This document shows, piece after piece, positions 40,501-48,890 of a stretch of 64,000 bases of DNA. A program made the position numbers and the translations under genes. The stretch is from Theristus sp. LFF4_11 (lineage: Eukaryota > Nematoda > Chromadorea > Monhysterida > Xyalidae). Each line of letters starts with the position of its first letter. Position 1 is the stretch's first letter. The notes below the pieces were generated by a model. That model was not told the origin of the DNA. It worked only from the letters and a program-made list of their open reading frames with translations, and did no database searches. Where the stretch lies: contig JASANC010001461.1 of the NCBI GenBank assembly GCA_030248135.1, positions 1 to 64,000 of the forward strand, written 5' to 3'.

Positions 40501-41293
40501 GTGTGATTGTTATGAATTGAGCGACAGGTTCCAATCACTTCCCTCGTTCATCCAAACGCCCACGAACAACAGCCTCACAAATTTCATTGTCTTCATCGGA
40601 CGCGTCCAGCCGTCCGTCCAACGTCTGCCCGCAGTCGTGTTCACCGTCACACCGGTAGCCGTGCGGCAGACAGCGGCCGGTCAGCCGACACGTGAACTGC
40701 GTCGACGCGCACGTCGCCGGTTCTGAGCAGCAATTGCACCAATAAATTTCATCGTGAACTGGCTGACACTTTGTCAACACATGTAAAACTCAACCGCAAG
40801 AGTTCGGCTCATCAGAGTGATCACGACAGTCGACCTCGTGATCGCACACCCAACTTTGCGGAATGCACTGGCCGCGAGGAGCAGACTCGGAAACGTCGCT
40901 GTCCCAGTAGTAGGGTCCGTCGCCATCCCCATCGCAGAAATGTTGACCAGACGGGCAGATCGTGCCTGCAATGAACGACAGGATTCTTTCATGTGGTTCT
41001 TGAAATTCTGTGGCCTGTGAAATGCACAGTTCAATCAATCGGTTCAGTTTTTCGTATCAACAAGAACACAAATTATGCAGCAAAACAGAGAAGCCAGCCT
41101 CGAGGAAAAACAAAGAACGAATGAACAAACCGTTTGCGCCAAAGAAGCCGGCAATGCCTCCAAAATTGTCGACAGAAGCGCCAGGAATGATCAGATCGTC
41201 CAACTCTGCGGCGTCTCCTTTTTCACCCAAACATAACGAGGCCAAAAACGGAACGACCCAGCAGAAACATTGAAAGAGCGACAGCGACACCAT
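9970..41293 (-). CDS. LRP1: Low-density lipoprotein receptor-related protein 1 (LRP1) orthologue
   Basis: This is a giant type I endocytic and signalling receptor, in about fifty or more exons spread over 31 kb. Read from the minus strand, it has a signal peptide; LDLa cluster I (3 repeats); EGF pair; two propeller-EGF units; cluster II (8); EGF pair; four propeller-EGF units; cluster III (10); EGF pair; one propeller-EGF; cluster IV (11); an EGF and one propeller; a run of EGF repeats; a transmembrane helix; and an 86-87-residue tail. From family knowledge, vertebrate LRP1 has clusters of 2, 8, 10 and 11 repeats, eight propellers and a tail of about 100 residues with two NPxY motifs. The match in order and count separates this from LRP2/megalin and LRP4-6. 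The tail has ENPVF and NPMYDTVY. The start is the ATG at 41293, opening a hydrophobic leader; the stop is at 9972-9970. Repeat counts are my own by eye. Some exon edges, especially in propellers 1, 4 and 8, are not resolved. Confidence 0.93.
12271..12403 (+). repeat. Dispersed repeat, copy 1 (intronic, + orientation)
   Basis: About 133 bp in an LRP1 intron. It matches, in reverse orientation, the block at 34478-34612, with long identical stretches such as AAACATGGCAGC, TTTCAGGGTGCAAGGAG and CGCGAAATTTGAATGAAAG. No open frame. Probably a short transposable-element fragment. Confidence 0.8.
12901..13003. mobile_element. Small TA-flanked inverted-repeat element (MITE-like)
   Basis: The ends are perfect 12-base inverted repeats (TACCTGATGTAT and ATACATCAGGTA). 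If the outermost TA pairs are target-site duplications, the element is 12903-13001 (99 bp) with 10-base terminal repeats. That is the arrangement expected of a Tc1/mariner-type MITE. Inside, the ACATCAGGT and ACCTGA motifs recur, and there is a perfect palindrome, TACGTCGACGTA. It lies in an LRP1 intron and has no coding capacity. Confidence 0.65.
13745..15795 (-). other. LRP1: LRP1 EGF and membrane-proximal propeller 8
   Basis: An EGF ([23 protein letters not shown]) is followed by blades that are mostly degenerate; the clear ones are [10 protein letters not shown] and [21 protein letters not shown] (14.6-14.24 kb). The last exon ends [10 protein letters not shown], with a furin-type RAKR at 13796-13785, and HKVAKR lies in an earlier exon near 15.25 kb. 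Vertebrate LRP1 is cleaved by furin in this propeller. Either basic site might serve, but this is inference. Confidence 0.78.
15859..15870. repeat. G homopolymer (12 bases)
   Basis: Intronic run of 12 G in LRP1 cluster IV. It is C-rich in the transcript direction. Confidence 0.9.
15890..18725 (-). other. LRP1: LRP1 ligand-binding cluster IV: eleven LDLa repeats
   Basis: I count eleven repeats, from [20 protein letters not shown] to [15 protein letters not shown]...DCGDNSDE. The second has a long Asn/Thr-rich insertion ([16 protein letters not shown]) that creates N-glycosylation sequons. The count equals vertebrate cluster IV, the second main ligand-binding cluster. Introns are short and include a 12-base G run near 15.86 kb. 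Confidence 0.87.
18840..20525 (-). other. LRP1: LRP1 propeller 7 and following EGF
   Basis: Blades include [74 protein letters not shown] and [16 protein letters not shown]. The [23 protein letters not shown]...CQCADGFQL follows. Confidence 0.9.
20780..21205 (-). other. LRP1: LRP1 EGF pair after cluster III
   Basis: A calcium-binding EGF ([19 protein letters not shown]...[16 protein letters not shown]) is followed by an EGF ([25 protein letters not shown]). Confidence 0.87.
21410..23815 (-). other. LRP1: LRP1 ligand-binding cluster III: ten LDLa repeats
   Basis: I count ten repeats, from [20 protein letters not shown] to [13 protein letters not shown]...[10 protein letters not shown]. Most end in the calcium signature (ASDE, GSDE, ESDE). 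The count equals vertebrate LRP1 cluster III. The fourth repeat has an atypical DNWDE acidic end and an insertion between its first cysteines. Confidence 0.87.
23920..25600 (-). other. LRP1: LRP1 propeller 6 and following EGF
   Basis: Blades include [86 protein letters not shown] and [15 protein letters not shown]. The [20 protein letters not shown] follows. One intron (25.19-25.33 kb) holds the partial copy of the hammerhead-like repeat. Confidence 0.86.
25270..25314 (-). repeat. Hammerhead-like repeat, partial copy C
   Basis: About 45 bp in an LRP1 intron match the right half of the 96-bp repeats at 56091 and 58390. On the minus strand it keeps GCACATTG-CTGATGA-GGTC and TCTGCA-TC-TGAT, but lacks the GGCC-GAAA part. 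Confidence 0.75.
25690..27415 (-). other. LRP1: LRP1 propeller 5 and following EGF
   Basis: Blades include [46 protein letters not shown] and [17 protein letters not shown] short exon reads [19 protein letters not shown]. The EGF module [16 protein letters not shown]...[15 protein letters not shown] follows at 25.83-25.70 kb. Confidence 0.83.
27530..29570 (-). other. LRP1: LRP1 propeller 4 and following EGF
   Basis: Blades include [52 protein letters not shown] and [14 protein letters not shown]. The EGF that follows ([23 protein letters not shown]) is degenerate. Propeller blades here have lost several YWTD consensus residues. Confidence 0.78.
29935..31500 (-). other. LRP1: LRP1 propeller 3 and following EGF
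   Basis: Typical blades are [78 protein letters not shown] and [14 protein letters not shown]. They are followed by the EGF module [16 protein letters not shown]...CACPYAMQL. Confidence 0.88.
31690..32330 (-). other. LRP1: LRP1 EGF pair after cluster II
   Basis: Two EGF modules: [23 protein letters not shown] (32.3-32.13 kb) and [24 protein letters not shown] ending CHCLDGYEL (31.87-31.70 kb). A 61-bp tandem duplication sits in the intron between them. Confidence 0.8.
31955..32073. repeat. Tandem duplication, 2 x about 61 bp
   Basis: The unit beginning CGCGGTTATGAAACGC occurs at 31955 and again at 32016, with only a few differences near the ends (for example CATCACATAC against CACTACATAT). 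It sits in the intron between two LRP1 EGF exons. Confidence 0.9.
32270..34965 (-). other. LRP1: LRP1 ligand-binding cluster II: eight LDLa repeats
   Basis: Cysteine-rich repeats run from CVEGQFECW (34.9 kb, completed at 34.2 kb by [20 protein letters not shown]) through seven more to [10 protein letters not shown]...DCPDGSDE at 32.3 kb. Acidic SDE or equivalent calcium motifs are kept in each. The count of eight equals vertebrate cluster II, the main ligand-binding site for alpha2-macroglobulin, protease-inhibitor complexes and RAP in that protein. The large intron at 34.24-34.86 kb holds a dispersed repeat. Confidence 0.85.
34478..34612 (-). repeat. Dispersed repeat, copy 2 (intronic, - orientation)
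   Basis: Reverse-complement counterpart of 12271-12403, lying in the large LRP1 intron inside cluster II. Identity looks high across the whole block, with a few substitutions and short indels. Confidence 0.8.
34880..36740 (-). other. LRP1: LRP1 propeller 2 and following EGF
   Basis: Blades include [26 protein letters not shown] (36.4-36.2 kb), [11 protein letters not shown] with [18 protein letters not shown] (35.9-35.66 kb) and [16 protein letters not shown] (35.48-35.34 kb). The EGF module [10 protein letters not shown] is split by an intron, with its end LAEDGRSC at about 34.95 kb. That exon continues into cluster II. Confidence 0.85.
37590..39700 (-). other. LRP1: LRP1 propeller 1 and following EGF
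   Basis: Degenerate YWTD blades are spread over exons near 39.7-39.5, 39.46-39.29, 39.15-38.98, 38.52-38.30 and 38.23-38.05 kb, for example [19 protein letters not shown] and [17 protein letters not shown]. Then comes an EGF module, [14 protein letters not shown]...[15 protein letters not shown] (37760-37600). An intron at 38.6-38.8 kb holds a minisatellite. Confidence 0.8.
38625..38815. repeat. Degenerate CCGG/AATTCC minisatellite
   Basis: Imperfect repeats of units such as CGGCCCGAAGAATTCC and CGGACAATTCCGGCC in the first half, with the inverted form (GGCCGCAATTCTTCGAGCC) in the second half. Intron of LRP1 propeller 1. The units are near-palindromic. Confidence 0.8.
39780..40112 (-). other. 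LRP1: LRP1 EGF pair before propeller 1
   Basis: The first module is [20 protein letters not shown] with a long Ser/Asn/Gln-rich insertion. It is followed by a calcium-binding EGF module with the VDENECL start and a CRCIEGYTL end. The order EGF then cbEGF after cluster I is as in LRP1. Confidence 0.8.
40180..40965 (-). other. LRP1: LRP1 ligand-binding cluster I: three LDLa repeats
   Basis: There are three exons with one repeat each: CPSGQHFC...DCRDHSDE (40965-40795), CASTQFTC...[19 protein letters not shown] (from 40724) and CGINQYKC...DCPDDSDE (from 40318). Each keeps six cysteines and the calcium-binding acidic signature ending DxSDE. Vertebrate LRP1 has two repeats here, so one is extra. 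The first repeat carries an unusual glycine- and aspartate-rich insertion between its second and third cysteines. Confidence 0.85.
41131..41293 (-). other. LRP1: LRP1 exon 1: signal peptide
   Basis: The first coding exon begins ATG-GTG-TCG and encodes a hydrophobic leader ([19 protein letters not shown]) followed by a poorly conserved, acidic then hydrophobic stretch. It ends in phase 1 at a GTTTGT donor and joins in frame to the exon carrying the first LDLa repeat. Confidence 0.75.
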
Positions 41294-41807
41294 TTTCGCC
41301 TTGTTGTCGTGCTGAGTATTTGCTCGGCCTTCTCGGTTTTAAAACAATTATGACCACGCCAGGCAAAGTCCAGCAGGCAGGTATGCATGCGCGTTCTGTT
41401 CTTTCTTTTGCATCATTCACCACACATACAGTGATCAATCAAGCAAACACTTGCAACCGTCGTTCAATGTGCTGTTGGTTGACGACAACCGCAGCGTGGA
41501 GCTGAAGACCCATTCATTTTTTCTGTTGCATATGTCATTGATTTTTTAAATTGAAATTCGTGTTGTCGTTGTTTCGTTGTGTGTGGACTGTGGTGTGGCG
41601 ATGCTGTGAACGTGCGGGATGCAGTACTAGGGTTGTTAAACAAAAATCAAAAATTTAAAAAAAAGTGATTAAAAAAACAAAAATGCCGATTTTTTTAATC
41701 GAAAAAAATTTGCCTCAATATGCTCTGAAAACCTCAATTTTGGCACAATTTTTCGAAAGTTCAACAAAAATTTTTTTTGATGATATTACCTCGTAAAACC
41801 TTCAGCA

Positions 41808-42033
41808 GTCGATTTTGGACCGTTTTACCGACTGATTTCAGGCTTCAACAACATCTGCGATGAAGTTTTTGAGCGTTCCAAAGGTTGGCTTACCATTTCC
41901 GATGCAGATAAGGTGACGATTCGCCTCGCAATCTAAATTTGAGCGTCCGAGCTGCTCCGTTTGCAAGCGTTACGTTGTCTGGTTGCCGTTTTGTGTCCTG
42001 CCGTCGCGACACATCATCAGATTCAAGCCGGTA
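41808..42033 (+). repeat. Exon-like repeat block, copy 1
   Basis: Similar along about 225 bases to 44579-44820. Both copies start after an acceptor-like sequence (ATTTCAG or ATTTTAG, then GCTT-AACAAC) and share GAGTTTTTGAG-type, TTTCCGATGCAG and GAGCGTCCGAGCTGC segments. Some differences are at third positions in one frame (CKRY region), which suggests former coding sequence. I do not recognise the protein. Confidence 0.75.
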
Positions 42034-42049
42034 TGTGTATTTTCACTTG

Positions 42050-44580
42050 GGCTGGGGCCCGTGTACCCCCCCTCCCCCCCCTTTACCTCGACACGGGTAC
42101 TAGACTCCCCCCCACCCCCCTCCGCGAGAAAACACGGGATCGCACCCCCCCCCCCCTCACGGTGGTCAATCTCATCTCATTTTTTTTTCCAAAAAACCGT
42201 AATTTTTGCATTTTTCTTGACGTTTGTGTCTGTCCCTGCATAGATTTTGTTGTTTCTGACCAAACAAGCAGCTTGTTTGCACAAAATATTCTGTATTTTA
42301 CAAGAATTTTTGTGTTTTTCAAAGGCAAAAATTTGGTATTACCCGTGCGATCCCGTGCACCCCCCTCACGAATTTTTTCTGCCAGTGCACCCCCCCCTCA
42401 GGAAAATTTGCTGCCCGTGCACCCCCCCCCCCCCCTCACCGAGAAGGCACCTGACCCCCCCTCTCTAAAATTAGGCAAACACCCCCCCCCCCTCACCCGA
42501 GGTCCCGCTTTCGCTACTGGTACCGTGGGTCCAAAAAAAATTCGAAGGGGGGGGGGGGGGGGACCCGGGTAGAGACGTCAAGAAAAAAAAAAATTTCTAT
42601 TTTTTTTAAATTTTTTTTTCAAATGAAAGTTGTTCAGAATTTTTCAGGGAGTCCGAATATCACCATCTGAGGAGCCACCGACTTACCATATGACCCCCAC
42701 TCATATGGGAGGAGGGTGAAAATTTCAGACTTGGTTTCGGCGACCCCATTTTCCCACCGACGACATCACGTCTCGTGTTTTGCCTCTCAATTCACCTCAA
42801 ATAACACGGAAACAAGTTCAACAACAAACCGGTGTGATCATGACGACACGAGGCGAAACAGCAACGAGCAACGAACGAAGTTACGCTTGCAGTGGCAGAC
42901 AGTGCAATTTCGACCTTTCGAGATCCTGAAAAACGATGCATAAATGTGAGTTCTCTGCTTCTATCTCACCTTAGCGGCATCGGAATTTGTTGAACTAGCC
43001 TTTGCGACGCTCAAGTACTTCAATGCGCGAGTCGATCATCACTCACCAAGGCTGAAAACAGTCGATAAATCGATCCAGAATACCACCTGCAGCGTTGAAG
43101 ACAAAGTGACAAGGTAAAGTCAAAGAAAATTTTTGTTGAACTTTCGAAAAATTATGCCAAAAACGGCATTTTCAGGGCACATGAAAAAAAAATTTTTAAA
43201 AATTTTTGTAAAAAAATAAAAAAGTGCTCATTTTTTACTTTAAAAAAAATAAAATAAAAAATTTTTTTTGACCGTTACATCTCTAGGTGCGCACCATGGT
43301 GATCATCACCGTGTGCACGAACAGCTCGTACAAATGACGGAGTCGCTTGCGGTTGTGCGTCAGCAAGCCACGCTGTACGAACGAGTGCGTGTTGTTCTGT
43401 AATTCTGTAATTTTTTTTGAAATCCTGTCGCAAAATAATCCTGCCCATGCCTTGCAAAACAAGGGGGTGTCGGCCAAATTTTCGAGGGGGGGTCCGATGG
43501 GGGGGGGGGGTGCCCGGTTTTAGGGAGGGGGTGGCACGGTGCCCCCCACCCCCCCCCCCACCCGACGGTCTCTGGTGCTCTGGGGGGGGTACCGTGTACC
43601 CCGGCCCCACCCCACCCCTCGCCTACGCACTGTCCCCCGCTCCCATATGCCAAAAATAAGGGAAACAAAACCGAAAACTAACACGCATTTTTGATATTAT
43701 TTTTGAAAAACCTGAAAAAATTTGAAAAAAAACAAAAAAAAATTTTGATAAATAAAAAAATAATAAAAAAAAATGCTCTTTTTTTTACTTTTTTTTAAAA
43801 AAAAAAATAAAAAAAAATTTTTTTTTGAAGCTTACATCTCTAGACCCGGGGGTGCATTTTTTCAAAATTTTCTGTGGGGGGTCCACCCCCCCACCCCCCA
43901 TGATATTTTTTCGCTTAAATTTTGAAGGAAAAACGCTAAATTTTGCTGCAAAATCTTTGAAATTGCAATGAAGATGGTCAAGTTATCATATATTCAGCTT
44001 ATATTTATGGACTTTATAGACAAAAAATCATGATTTTCGAAAAAAATTATAGGGTGTGCAGAAAATTTTGAAGGGAGGGGGGGTCTCCGCCAGACAAAAT
44101 TTCATGGGGGGTGTGGGGGGGTGCGGCCAAATTTTCGAGGGGGGGGTCCGATGGGGGGGGGGGGTGCCCGGTTTTAGGGGGGGTGGCACGGTGCCCCCCC
44201 ACCCCTCCTCCACTCGACGGTCTCTGGTGCTCTGGGGGGTGTACCCCCCCACCCCCCCTCGCCCACGGTACTGCCCCCCACCCCCCATGATATTTTTTCG
44301 CTTAAATTTTGAAAGAAAAACGCCAAATTTTGCTGCAAAATCTTTGAAATTACAATGCAGAATATCAAGTTATCATATATTCAGCTTATATTATGGACTT
44401 TAGAGGGTGTCACTGACATCACTGTAACTTAGGTCCATGTGGGGGGGGGGGTGGGTGGGTGGGGTGTCCAGCAAATTTCGAGGGGGGGGGGGTTGGTTGG
44501 TTCAGTGTCAGGTTTTTGGGGGTAGGTGTCGCGTGACCCCCCCCCAAGCGGAGGTCTCGGGTGCTCTGGGGGGTGTTTTA
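42050..44580. repeat. G/C-homopolymer-rich repeat block
   Basis: Many runs of 6-18 C (left part) or G (right part). A composite unit with TTTTCGAGGGGG, GGTGCCCGGTTTTAGG and ACGGTCTCTGGTGCTCTGG recurs near 43.48-43.60, 44.13-44.25 and, shorter, 44.47-44.58 kb. A second unit, starting GATATTTTTTCGCTTAAATT, occurs at about 43901 and 44288. A/T homopolymers separate them. Strong G-quadruplex potential and poor assembly reliability are expected. Confidence 0.85.
42936..43302 (+). CDS. Possible short three-exon gene or gene fragment (hypothetical)
   Basis: An ATG at 42936 is followed after 10 bases by a consensus GTGAGT donor. An acceptor (CACCTTAG) at 42974 opens an in-frame exon to 43113 (GTAAAG donor) that reads SASEFVELAFATLKYFN, then about 30 more residues ending SVEDKVTR. 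An acceptor at 43286 leads to a stop within 16 bases, giving about 54 residues. Composition of the middle exon looks coding against the surrounding homopolymer junk, and its helical pattern loosely recalls the small coiled-coil HSPC300/BRK1 or WASHC3 families. That resemblance is weak and needs gaps. Equally likely is a decayed fragment inside a repeat. Confidence 0.2.
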
Positions 44581-44820
44581 CCGTTTTACCGTTTTATTTT
44601 AGGCTTGAACAACTTTTGGACTGGAGTTTTTGAGTGAAGCAAAGCTTGGCTTAATATTTCCGATGCAGCCAATGTGAGACATTTCGCCTCACATTGTGAA
44701 TTCTGAGCGTCCGAGCTGCACCGTCTGCAAGCGCTACTCTGTTTGGTTGCTGTTTCATGTTGTGTCATGGCGCCGGTCGTCATTATAAATCATAATTGAT
44801 TGAATTTCAAGCCGGTAGCC
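44579..44820 (+). repeat. Exon-like repeat block, copy 2
   Basis: Diverged counterpart of 41808-42033, with an in-frame stop relative to copy 1 and an insertion near its right end. Together the pair encloses the G/C-homopolymer block. Confidence 0.75.
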
Positions 44821-44883
44821 GGTTTTTTTAGTTTAGATTGAGGACAATTTGGGCGTTTTCAGAGTCAAAACAGAAGAAGATGC

Positions 44884-45009
44884 ATCATAACGGTTTGAAA
44901 AAAAGGTAAATGAGGTCACCAAAAACAAAATCTGGAAAATTCCGCTATACGGGACTGGGAGTCATTCGGGAGACGCTTGCACATCAAATGTGGTTCTTCA
45001 GACTCCCTA
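44884..45009 (+). repeat. Dispersed repeat with inverted GGGAGTC ends, copy 1
   Basis: About 126 bases match 62934-63049 (shared AACGGTTTG, GGTAAATGAGGTCAC, GGGAGTCATTCGGGAG, GTGGTTCTTC). The right half is bounded by GGGAGTC and GACTCCC, a stem of at least seven base pairs. Confidence 0.8.
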
Positions 45010-45129
45010 CATCAACTAATAACCACCCGAACGAGACTTCAGAATTATCTTGACCCTTTTTTTCAGATCCGCTCATACTTTTGTGAAATAGTGTTCAGTA
45101 GACATGCCGTTTGGGGATATCCAATGTTT

Positions 45130-45395
45130 TGAAGTTCAGATGTTCGGCGGATGTCCGAAAGTTTTGACATTCAGATGTCCGGAAGTTCAGAAGTCCAGAA
45201 GTTCGAAGTTCGGATGTCTGGAAGGCTGGAAGTTAAGATGTTCAAATGTCCGGAAGTTTGGCTAGCCGGTTGTTCGGAAGTTTGGATATTCGGAAGGCCG
45301 GATGTTGGGATGTCCGGAAGTTTGAAAGTTCGAATGACCGGACGTCCGGATGTCCGGAAGTTCAGATGTCCAGATGTATGGATATCTGGAGGTTC
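45130..45395. repeat. TCCGGA-based minisatellite, open on both strands
   Basis: Degenerate repetition of a unit close to GGATGTCCGGAAGTTC, in 8- to 9-base half units. Because half units are near-palindromic and often nine bases long, long frames are open on both strands (Met-Ser-Gly-rich one way, Pro-Asp-Ile-Thr-Ser-rich the other). These are by-products of the repeat and not genes. Confidence 0.85.
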
Positions 45396-48300
45396 ACTGA
45401 TTATCATTGTGCGCTGTTTATCAGGTTGCTGTGTTTACATTCCGTGACACTCCCAGGACTTTGCCTGTGTGTGTCGAAATGAGTTTTCAAAACAATGCTC
45501 TGTGCCTGTTACTGTGTTTTCGTTTGCCCCAACAATGATGAGTTTTCAACTGAACAATATTGAAGTTGCAGGTAATTTCATTCGTCAACAATAACAGTGG
45601 GACAACAACACTCTTGGTTATGCAGTGAGCAAAATAATTTGCAAATGCAACAAAAGAATTTTTTTAACTTTCAACAATGAAGGCCGACTTATCTGACATT
45701 ATTGTCGAATTGATCGAATATTTTTTGTCATGGTTATTGCACTCTAGTGTCAACAAGTGCATGTCGAAAAGCAAAAAAAAATTCTTTTCCCATCATTAAA
45801 TCACGCGCCTTCAATTTAAATGTGTGCGCACAAAATTGGGTAGCGCGTCAAAAAAAATTATTAGTCACCATCAATATTCATGCACTTTGTTATCATATTT
45901 TTACGACCACAGCCAAGTCGAAAGCAACCGCACCGTGTCAGTTGAGAAACGAAACAAAAATTGGTGCACCATGTTGGCATAATTGTTCAGCTCTCTGTGT
46001 GCCCTGTATTTGTTTGATTTGCGTTCTGTTTGAATTCAAATTCAATTGACTGTCTGTCTTCGTGTGTGCATTTTTGTTTAGTGTCATTCCTATAACGGCA
46101 CACCACACCACCATGATCGACTACCGGAATATAGAGACGAATTCACTACAATACTAAAGTTGTGTGCGTTTCAAAACGTTTCATATTTGTACACGACGCA
46201 GGAGTTGAATGCAAAAGTTCTACCGTAAACAGAGCGCTTGATCAAGGATCAGAAATCTGCGACCAATGAAACGCTCCGTTCGATCATGCGTACTATCGAA
46301 TAAATTAGCTCGGTCACGGCTGTTTACGGGGCTCCATGTAAATGAATCTAAACTGCTCACATTGCCAATCCATTTTCCGAATTAGCCTCACCTTTTGATG
46401 CTAAATGCTCGGCATACGGTACATTGCTGGTGCAGCACATGCGACCGTTCGGCTGGCGTCCAAATGTCAGCCAGCTGGTGTGCGCCTGCGTGTTCGGAAC
46501 GCAAATATTCGTCTCGCTGCAATTTTAATTCGATTTCTGGGCAACGCTTTCTGTGTTGTACGATTTTTTGCTTATTTGTCATACATGTACGATCGACTCT
46601 CAAATGCAGTCGAATTTTGAAACATTGTTGGTGGTTTCTTATGTAGTTTTTTTCTCAAAAGTACGTAAATCTGAACTGAGTTGATTTCATATTTTGGTTA
46701 TTGTTGACTTTCACTTTCAAGTCTGTTATGTCTATACCTGATTTACTGCTTTGTGATCATTTTTTGCGCATGAGTTTTCAGCTGTGAGACATCATTTCAA
46801 CATAATGTTCTTGTTTGCACTGATTTGTTGACAGATTTCAAATTGAACACATGCAAACACGCATGCTGGTTTTCAGAGACAGCTCTCATCGTTTTTATTT
46901 TATTCAATTCAAATATTACGATTTCTGAATTCTGAATTTTATACTTTTTAAAAGATTATTTGCTTGTCTGGAGTCAACCGATAATTTGCAAAAAATGATA
47001 TGTCTCATTTCACTGCAATGATTTGTGAAAAAAATAAAATTATTAATCCAGTAACTGTCTAAAAATTCCGTTTCAAAGTTCACCGTTGCTCATCCTCAGC
47101 CGCGTTCCGTCACGTTCAATCAGTGTTCTCACAGAAATGTCGCAGCAAGAAAACGGCCGATGATCGTCTTTGATCGTATCACCCGATCAGGGCAATGGCT
47201 GTACGCTCCTTTCGCACCATCAATCAATCAAATTTATAGCCTTTGAAAATGTGCAAATCCGATTTTCGCATAATATTTGAAACGCTGTACTGCAGAACGC
47301 ACGGAAGAGAAAAATGGACGGAAAAGTCACAAACGGGCGCACAAAAATGCACGCAGCATGTGTCACTGTCAGTTTTGCAATGGCGTCAACGACGACTTCA
47401 TTATTATTGTTGTCCCCGTCCTGTAATGCGTGATGCTTGACTTTACAGCATGCTCCAAGTTTTGCGTTATTTGCGTAAGAACTGTACATAATAAAGACGT
47501 GTGAGAATCGTTTTATTGGCGATATGGCAGTGCAAAAGCAATAAATATCATCAGTTGATGGTTTCAAGGTGAAATTCGCATATTGTAGCCCACGTGTAAG
47601 TATAGCGTGTCACAAAGGCAAACAAACGCATCCAAAAGAGACCGTTTTCAACGGTTTGATCATTGCGCATTCATGCGGCACAAAATCGAATTGCGCATTT
47701 CTATCAAACGCTATCGTTCGATTGATTCATAAAAACTTTTATCCTTTCCTTTTGCCATCATAGAACAGCAGTAAATGCGGCTGCCGTTTGCAATTAAAAC
47801 TGCACCGTCTATTCAATCAGACACATTACACCGGTTTTTGTATATTTACAACAAATGTACGTTTTTGAATTTTGATAATGTTTCTTTTGTGAAAACACGT
47901 TTGTGTGTTTACCGCTTGCAGTCCATTAGCTGTTAGCTTGTTTCGATGTGTAACATCCATGCGTTGGAGCTTTCTTCGGCTCAAATTTCAAAAAACAATC
48001 AAGTCAAATTTCACGTAGTGTACATAGCGAATGTCGTCTTACTGTTATGCAACTTTTCGTTTCAACACAAGCAATGATGTTGAAAATTTTTGCGTTTTTT
48101 TTTGTACAACCAAAGCATGTCACCAAGTCCTGAACACCATCAAAACTTCTGTATCAAACATTTTTACAATATCAAACAAAAGCATGCTTCAAATGATGCG
48201 TTTGTCAGAACAGAAACGCCTTGGAGAAAATATGTTGTTACAAAGAATATGAAACATAAAGAGATGCTTTGTGATTGATAACAGGCGTGTCGATGTGTGC

Positions 48301-48877
48301 GGCAAGCAAAAGAGCTCTGCCGTTTATTAGCTCTTGCGGATCGAAAATGCGCAAATGCTTCCTTCAGTTTGAGCACGCAAAAAGTCCCCCGGTTTCTTTT
48401 ATTTATTATATGAGCTCTGAAACACGCTTTGCCAATAATGCCTCTCTGCTTTTTATTTGCAGTTTAGCTGAAAAATTCCATGACTCAACTAGAGCTAGTG
48501 CACTGGAGTATGCTGTTTATTCAGCCATCTGTATTGGTCTGGAGTGTTTTGCTGATTTTTTTGCAAATACAACCGCGCACATTCCAACGTAAAACTAAAG
48601 AACTTTACGCCGATGTTGGTGATAAAAATACGCCACACACAGTTGTCACTGTTGACCGGCTGTACGAATGAATGCGGCAGCCGGCTTTTTCCGGTACGCT
48701 TTCGCTTCCGGTGTTTTCAGTTTGAATAGCTGCGAATGTGTGCACATGGAATTGAGTCAGCCAGCGGCACTGTATAATAATAAAAATATAGTCGGTCGAA
48801 ATATTATTTGGTGCTGAAAGATTCAATTGTCACAATGTGCATGTTTCGATGATTGACTGATTGACAGCGTCGAAATT

Positions 48878-48890
48878 GGGGGGGGGGGGG
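48878..48890. repeat. G homopolymer (13 bases)
   Basis: Intergenic run of 13 G. Confidence 0.9.

Noticed and set aside
41961..42572. 203-codon proline-rich open frame
   Set aside because: Produced by C homopolymers in the repeat block; not protein-like.
43475..44580. CRISPR-like or other spaced-repeat array
   Set aside because: Eukaryotic context, unequal spacing, and the spacers are homopolymers of variable length.
45151..45447. Met-Ser-Gly-rich repeat protein (either strand)
   Set aside because: Minisatellite open on both strands; no start context or relatives.
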